Of a stretch of DNA of 16,698 bases, positions 13,301 to 16,698 are shown piece by piece; the first letter of the stretch is position 1; each line of letters starts with the position of its first letter. Below the pieces are notes generated by a model. That model searched no databases and was not told the origin of the DNA. It saw only the letters and a program-made list of their open reading frames with translations. Source of the stretch: an uncultured Clostridia bacterium (GTDB lineage Bacteria > Bacillota > Clostridia > Lachnospirales > CAG-274); contig CAJTVH010000058.1 in NCBI GenBank assembly GCA_910579745.1, forward strand, positions 1-16,698, in the 5' to 3' direction. Position numbers and translations under genes: made by a program.

Positions 13301-15623
13301 CGTTGTTATTACTTTCTATTTTCTCTTTTAAATCATTATAATAACCTTCTTTATCTTCATGAGAGGATTTAAGACTTCCAGATGTGTTTTTTTCCTCATT
13401 ATTGTTTTTTTCTAAATTCTTCTCAAAATCATTAACCTTTTGAGGATAAAAACCACTTTCTGTTTTTTTAGAAATCTCTTTATTATTATAAGTAAAGTCT
13501 TCAAATTCAGAAAATTTATGATTCTTACTATTTTTAAATTTATAATTATCAATTATTTTATCTTGCTTAACATCCTCACTTTTATTAATATTGTCGCTCT
13601 TAATTGTTTCATCAGATTTTTCATCTGTTTTCTCAATAATATTTTTAGAAATTTCTTTTTCAGTACCCTCTTCTTTCTCATAAGGTTTAGTAATTTCTTT
13701 GGTAATTATATCCGCTTTGTCAATCGCTTCTTTTTCATCCTTATTAGAGGAAACCTCTTGTCTCAAAGTTTCTTTATTATCATATACTTTAATTTCCTCA
13801 ACTTTTTTATCTGTTTCCTCAATAACTTTTTTATTATTCTCTTCTTTGGAAACTTCTTTTCTTGGAATATCTTTATTCTCATAGGAGTTAACCTCTTCGG
13901 TTTTCTCACTGATTCCCTCAGTAATGTTTTTATTATTTTCTTCTTTGGAAACTTCTTTTCCTACCGTTCCGTCATGTGGTTTAGAGTTATCTTGAGCTTT
14001 TTTATATCCCTCATCAATTATTTTCTTAATACCCTCACCTTTAGAGATCTCTTCTTTGGAGGCTACTTTATTGTCATACGTTTTAGTAGTTTCTTGGGTA
14101 TTCTTATTCGTCATATCAATTATTTTTTTATTGTACCCACTCATAGAAACTTCTTCAATAAATTCTTTATTATTTTCTCCGACTTCTTTTTTATGGGTTT
14201 TATCAGACTCATATATTTTAGTGACCTTATCAGTTTTTATATTTACTTTGTCAGACGTCAGCTTGTTATTTCCGTCTTTAAAAACTTTTTTCTCATTTTC
14301 ACTCTCTTCATTACCGCTATCTGTCTTTATATTTCCCTCATCGTCTGTTTCTCCGCTATCACCATTTTGCGAAGTCTCTTTTGAGTAATCCTTTCCGCTA
14401 TCAGATGCCTTATCAGACGCCTCATTCTTTATTTTCACTTCATGAGTTGTCTCTTTACTGTCATCGTTTTGAGAGACCTCTTTTGAAGAACCTTTTCCGC
14501 TATCATACGTCTTATCGGATACCTTATTCTCAGTCTTTACTTCGCTAACCATCTCTTTGTTAGCGCTATCATCAAAAATCTCTTTTCTAAGAATTTCAGA
14601 ATCTGCGTATGATTCAGTATCCGAAATTTTCTCATTATTATAAAGTGTTTTCCCGCTCAATTCAGCGCCGTAGTTTTTTTCGTTTAATGTATTTTTAAAA
14701 TTACCGCCCTTGTCAAAACGCTTTCTATCACTTATAAGATCATCAGAACCGCCATATCCTTTTCCATAAATATTTTGAGCTATGTTTCTTCTCCAAATTG
14801 TCTCTTTACCTAAACTTGTTTTATTATCATTACCCGAAGAATCCTTTTCTGTGTTCTTTAAATCTGATTTCAAAGTTTCATATTTTTTATCATTTTCCTT
14901 TGAGAAACTCAAATTTTCTTTAACATATTCCTTCGCGGCGTTTTTCGCTTCCTCATCTGAAATTTGTTTAAACCCATTATCAATATCATAATCTGAAGTA
15001 AATTCCTGTCCTATAGTAAAATTATTATTTTTTATCTCATAAATAAATTTTGATAAAACCTCAGGTGATAATTTCCCCGTATCAATCCCGCTTGCCTCAA
15101 TTTTTCCAATAACAGCCTCGTCAGCGTTTTTAATTATATAGTCAACATTTTTTTTAATTTCATTAAGAAGCTTTATATTTTCCGCTTTAACAGCCACATT
15201 ATTTTCATTTAAAAATTTAGCGTAAGCGGCGTTTTCCTTTGTATAAGCAACATTAATCTTTGAGAGCAACTCATTATAATCGGTTTTAACGTTAGATACC
15301 GATAAATTCTTTTCAGAGATATTTTGAGAATCGAAATTTTTCAAATTTTCAGGTTTAACTTGTTTTATAACAATTTTTCCTTTAATATTCTCTTTAATCT
15401 CAACGGATATTTTTTCTCCGGTTTTAGCGGAAACAGATCCTTTATTCACAGATATAACATCATTGTTCTCAAATTTAAGTTTAATTTTTTCAGGATTGGC
15501 GGAATCCTCCATAACCTCCGCTTCAACTACTTCCCCTTCTTTTAAGTCAATTTTATTGTTTTCTGAACTCTCAAAATCTATATTTAAATTTCTTGTATAA
15601 TTTGTAACATAATTATAACTCAA
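10302..15623 (-). CDS. Giant FliK-like protein (1773 residues) with tandem repeats
   Basis: Likely a very large relative of flagellar hook-length control protein FliK. The C-terminal region (about 1647-1740) has FQLPVRMSEGN, then ENLGVVQVYMTISEKNISLEI, then a helix before a final beta strand. This is the beta-rich pattern of the FliK C-terminal domain that interacts with the export gate FlhB. The N-terminal 100 residues look beta-rich (VVEAEVME, VSAKTGEKISVEI). Residues 371-674 are a highly charged tandem repeat. Residues about 800-1550 are helical, with recurrent motifs such as DIPVTKENIEKAE. There is no signal peptide, fitting type III export. TTG 15623 is chosen because GGAGG lies eight bases upstream; the in-frame TTG at 15638 overlaps that site. 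FliK proteins are usually 400-500 residues. I recall large flagellar-locus proteins of uncharacterised families (possibly DUF6240) in Lachnospiraceae but cannot verify the match. Confidence 0.75.
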   Translation of the reverse strand: MSYNYVTNYTRNLNIDFESSENNKIDLKEGEVVEAEVMEDSANPEKIKLKFENNDVISVNKGSVSAKTGEKISVEIKENIKGKIVIKQVKPENLKNFDSQNISEKNLSVSNVKTDYNELLSKINVAYTKENAAYAKFLNENNVAVKAENIKLLNEIKKNVDYIIKNADEAVIGKIEASGIDTGKLSPEVLSKFIYEIKNNNFTIGQEFTSDYDIDNGFKQISDEEAKNAAKEYVKENLSFSKENDKKYETLKSDLKNTEKDSSGNDNKTSLGKETIWRRNIAQNIYGKGYGGSDDLISDRKRFDKGGNFKNTLNEKNYGAELSGKTLYNNEKISDTESYADSEILRKEIFDDSANKEMVSEVKTENKVSDKTYDSGKGSSKEVSQNDDSKETTHEVKIKNEASDKASDSGKDYSKETSQNGDSGETDDEGNIKTDSGNEESENEKKVFKDGNNKLTSDKVNIKTDKVTKIYESDKTHKKEVGENNKEFIEEVSMSGYNKKIIDMTNKNTQETTKTYDNKVASKEEISKGEGIKKIIDEGYKKAQDNSKPHDGTVGKEVSKEENNKNITEGISEKTEEVNSYENKDIPRKEVSKEENNKKVIEETDKKVEEIKVYDNKETLRQEVSSNKDEKEAIDKADIITKEITKPYEKEEGTEKEISKNIIEKTDEKSDETIKSDNINKSEDVKQDKIIDNYKFKNSKNHKFSEFEDFTYNNKEISKKTESGFYPQKVNDFEKNLEKNNNEEKNTSGSLKSSHEDKEGYYNDLKEKIESNNNDFETSKTAENIQSESADIKKIQDKYSLSNDEIENIIKNIIKADIPINEKNIEAVASAYVKAKNIKVPDDKTILNIVKSDKELTLQNIYIAEYTSKNMSISEDFSNTQWNQLKNEVLKLFKREDIEITKENVKIAKIFIENDIPVTKENIEKAEFLKDLKDGMNLDKITFDAAENIKLDKKADAIDLFTKEGNISEKQPQRIFEDYKEIIKIIPKINTSVIKEVLKKDEVLSLENLKNEFLENVDKYEESPEVSQKDANDKSYAEIDYKNNFNIKTEPENKNSQNFIKPENDNFKQVKEEISPEVITAKRQLAEIQLKLTYESALRLAGKSIDINVEPIKEAVSELKKLEKEVYASSLKIAGAEVSDKNVEKMSGLFEKVSSLAPEYSNNVYREIITHETDFTIEGIDSAVTAKFDKIIDTLDTFATVPSQRFGDVFSAVSDQLAHVLEINGISVNEENVDAAKILSLNNMDVTKENILQTKSINFKVSKTYNKLHPLVAAEMIKDGLNPVDMNIDDVISYIDKFDEKYTQESKEQIAENIMRVAENNEMSKTEKDAVISVYRMLDMVSKHSGAAIGTAIKNNVELTLGNLMEASKVFEKTKSKKDFDVEVNDKFGLTEDVIVPEKNIRATIEKAVSSANHSGRQNFNQTSVFDNQNDNTLSLQNASGEERKMFITHKNEAEYMNAVFDELVKSADPQKITDIIKSGNNPISDSIEKFLKNIKKNNRVHNNNINFEKETIKNVMEQIKQMSNSPSNVISWLNKNNIPVTMTNFGVASGIIKNPFKQGKDLEKFERDSKESKITFGNKISSTELEALKNGKKPDEVVNELIEEVDGALEAIIGAGDSDEIDLLLKQASNIKKSLSVQNQVNKSDSGYFQLPVRMSEGNIINLNMYVAENASNELNKTFISFETENLGVVQVYMTISEKNISLEINSEYGDGAKALSEYGDEFKRMLSGVDFEIKSIKFGEEKPQNIADEKVFEKNSQKNVKIFNNSYEIIV
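13602..14513 (-). repeat. Coding tandem repeat, about nine units of 29-45 residues (mostly 33-34)
   Basis: Units start with Lys-x-Tyr/His/Ser-Asp/Glu (KTYDS, KASDS, KIYES, KTYDN, KPHDG, NSYEN, KVYDN, KPYEK) and carry a central KEVS-like motif. DNA-level copies are still visible: a 20-base stretch at 13842-13861 recurs exactly at 13941-13960 (offset 99 = 33 codons). The block around 14380-14400 recurs at 14482-14502 (offset 102 = 34 codons). Composition is dominated by Lys, Glu, Asp, Asn and Ser, with few hydrophobic residues, so the region is probably extended or disordered. Confidence 0.75.
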
Positions 15624-15682
15624 AGCTGACACCTCCAAAATAAATTATTAAGTATTGCCTCGCGTACAAGTCTTTACAATAT

Positions 15683-15709
15683 ATATCGGCAAATCATAAA
15701 ATTTAATTA
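15683..15709 (-). promoter_or_regulatory. Sigma-28 (SigD/FliA)-type promoter before the giant FliK-like gene
   Basis: GCCGATAT at 15690-15683 is a perfect match to the flagellar sigma -10 element. At the expected 15-base spacing lies TAAT (15709-15706), three of four matches to TAAA. It sits in the 88 bases between the DUF4130 stop and the TTG start at 15623. It would place this gene, and by read-through the small ORF and flagellin, in the late flagellar class. Confidence 0.6.
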
Positions 15710-15711
15710 AC

Positions 15712-16461
15712 CTAATTTAAAAACTCAGTCATATTTTTTCTAAACTTTTTAGGAAGAGTGCTCGTCTGGCGTTTACGGCTTTTTCTGCTCTCAACAGCGA
15801 TCGTGTCAAAAAATTCTTTCCATAAGTCACGCCAAAACCTATCGTTTTCCGAAAATGATATATTTAGATCCTCAACGTTATTTAAAATAAGAAGCCTACC
15901 ACCTTTAAAAGCGGCGCATTTTTTCCTTTTTGTATCATATATAAGCCATTTCTCATCCGGAAGCCTGTCAGAAAAATGATTCGCTAAAAGCTCAATAATA
16001 TCGTTATCTGGTGAAATCTCAGAATACAAAATATGTTCTTTCGTTTCGGAAAACCTGGCGAACCCCGAAAGCATATGAGCCTCATGCTCAGCGGATCTAC
16101 ACTCTTTTAAAACATTTATAACAAAATCATAAATCTTATAGTCATCAATTCTTTTTCCAACCTTAAAACCGAGCTCTAAATATTTCAAAATATCGATAAA
16201 CCTTCCCTGTTCAAAACTTAAAAAGGCAAAATAAATATTTTCAAAAGCTTTTTCAGATATTTTATTTTTTATACCATTTATAACTCTCTGTGCCTTTTTC
16301 TCATCCGTTAATATATCTATATTTTGAAAATAAAAACTTTCCTGAACATTATTATCCTCAACAATTTTACAATCAAAAGTCTTGTTTTGAAAACACTCAA
16401 AAATAACTGTAAGAAATCCCAAAAAAGACCCGTCAAAAACATATAAAATATCCTTCGACAC
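15712..16461 (-). CDS. DUF4130 / TIGR03915-type putative DNA metabolism protein
   Basis: A 249-residue protein with the family's run of motifs: opening DILYVFDGSFLGFLTVIFE, then a TDEKKAQRVINGIKNKIS helix, EAHMLSGFARFSE at about 127-139 and ISPDNDIIELLANHFSDRLP followed by WLIYDTKRKK at about 149-182. In other bacteria this family occurs beside a radical SAM protein (TIGR03916) and is sometimes fused to a uracil-DNA-glycosylase-like domain, so a role in DNA repair or modification is suspected but unproven. GTG 16461 is chosen because GGGGAGG lies eight bases upstream; an upstream in-frame start at 16494 would run through that site. The radical SAM partner is absent here: the next gene to the right diverges and the next to the left is flagellar. 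Confidence 0.82.
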   Translation of the reverse strand: MSKDILYVFDGSFLGFLTVIFECFQNKTFDCKIVEDNNVQESFYFQNIDILTDEKKAQRVINGIKNKISEKAFENIYFAFLSFEQGRFIDILKYLELGFKVGKRIDDYKIYDFVINVLKECRSAEHEAHMLSGFARFSETKEHILYSEISPDNDIIELLANHFSDRLPDEKWLIYDTKRKKCAAFKGGRLLILNNVEDLNISFSENDRFWRDLWKEFFDTIAVESRKSRKRQTSTLPKKFRKNMTEFLN

Positions 16462-16573
16462 AATCAATACCTCCCCTTTATCTTTTCTCACCAAATTTTT
16501 AAATAAATAACAGACATTCTGAAATAGTGTTTAAAACAATAATTTAGAATCCCTCCGCTTTTTAAGTTTATTG

Positions 16574-16602
16574 ACTATAACCACTCTTTTAAAATTTTCC
16601 AA
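16574..16602 (-). promoter_or_regulatory. Candidate sigma-A promoter of the DUF4130 gene
   Basis: TTGGAA at 16602-16597 and TATAGT at 16579-16574 are separated by 17 bases, in the gap between divergent genes. The leader would be about 105 bases. Each box has about four matches to consensus. Confidence 0.4.
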
Positions 16603-16638
16603 ATATACCCGCCACAATGAACTAGTACACTAAAAAGT

Positions 16639-16667
16639 TTGATATTTCAATAAAAATATATTATGAT
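16639..16667 (+). promoter_or_regulatory. Candidate sigma-A promoter of the rightward gene at the window edge
   Basis: TTGATA at 16639-16644 and TATGAT at 16662-16667 have a 17-base spacer. The transcript would begin about at 16674, at the ribosome binding site, so the leader would be very short. Confidence 0.45.
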
Positions 16668-16686
16668 ATTTTTGAGGTGATTAAAA

Positions 16687-16698
16687 ATGAGACCAAGA
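16687..16698 (+). CDS. Start of a rightward gene (four codons visible)
   Basis: GAGGTGA at 16674-16680 lies six bases before an ATG followed by Arg-Pro-Arg at the window edge, with a promoter-like sequence upstream. This is enough to infer a divergent gene but not to identify it. Confidence 0.5.

Noticed and set aside
13440..14384. Long plus-strand open frame (314 codons), Phe/Ile-rich
   Set aside because: It lies antisense to the Lys/Glu/Asn-rich repeat region of the giant gene. Such codons read as Phe, Ile and Leu on the other strand, there is no ribosome binding site, and it matches no membrane-protein pattern beyond composition.
13602..14513. CRISPR-like array
   Set aside because: The repeats are in frame with coding sequence, diverged, of near codon-multiple period and without unique spacers, so they are protein repeats.
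16495..16660. Possible remnant of a transposase-like frame on the minus strand
   Set aside because: Short fragments in two frames contain Cys-Gly-Gly and Lys-rich stretches, but stops interrupt both and I cannot tie them to a known transposase. The stretch is more simply read as the divergent promoter region.

Overview
The window is A+T-rich DNA, about two-thirds A+T by eye and richer between genes. It fits a motile Gram-positive member of the Clostridia (Lachnospiraceae-like). The reasons are the Firmicutes gene orders iscR-iscS-iscU-mnmA and mbl-flhO-flhP-rod binding protein, strong purine-rich ribosome binding sites, and frequent TTG and GTG starts. The species cannot be named from the sequence. 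Every complete gene is on the minus strand, so the window is best read from right to left. Only a start codon at the far right edge (16687) points the other way.

Right part (16461 to 8731): a DUF4130-type putative DNA-repair protein comes first. It is followed by a sigma-28-like promoter, a giant 1773-residue protein with a FliK-like C-terminal domain and a tandem-repeat middle, a small 45-residue ORF that overlaps the next start codon, and a 472-residue flagellin. A good sigma-A promoter for flagellin lies inside the small ORF. Two hairpins follow flagellin, the second with a U tract.

Middle (8376 to 4587): a FliS-type flagellin chaperone is followed by a consensus sigma-A promoter (TTGACA-N17-TATAAT) and an operon of mbl (MreB-type actin), an FlgF-like and an FlgG-like rod protein, and a single-domain FlgJ-type rod-binding protein. 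The operon joins cell-shape control to construction of the flagellar rod. A terminator lies at about 4404-4440.

Gap (3520 to 4586): about 1 kb of very A+T-rich DNA carries several inverted repeats, one of them a composite palindrome that may be a degenerate MITE, but no convincing protein gene. It separates the flagellar block from the iron-sulfur block.

Left part (3513 to 1): iscR (Rrf2-type Fe-S regulator), iscS (cysteine desulfurase), iscU (scaffold) and mnmA (tRNA 2-thiouridylase) form an operon in which IscS supplies sulfur both to cluster assembly and to tRNA thiolation. It ends, cut by the window edge, in a gene for a lipoprotein-like metallo-beta-lactamase-fold protein related to the ComEC C-terminal domain. 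A 17-bp palindrome over the probable iscR promoter is the best candidate for autoregulation.

The least ordinary items are the giant repeat-bearing FliK-like protein, the small ORF coupled to flagellin with a promoter inside it, the structured iscR leader, and the palindromic element at 4137-4271. I saw no CRISPR array, tRNA, rRNA or intact insertion sequence.
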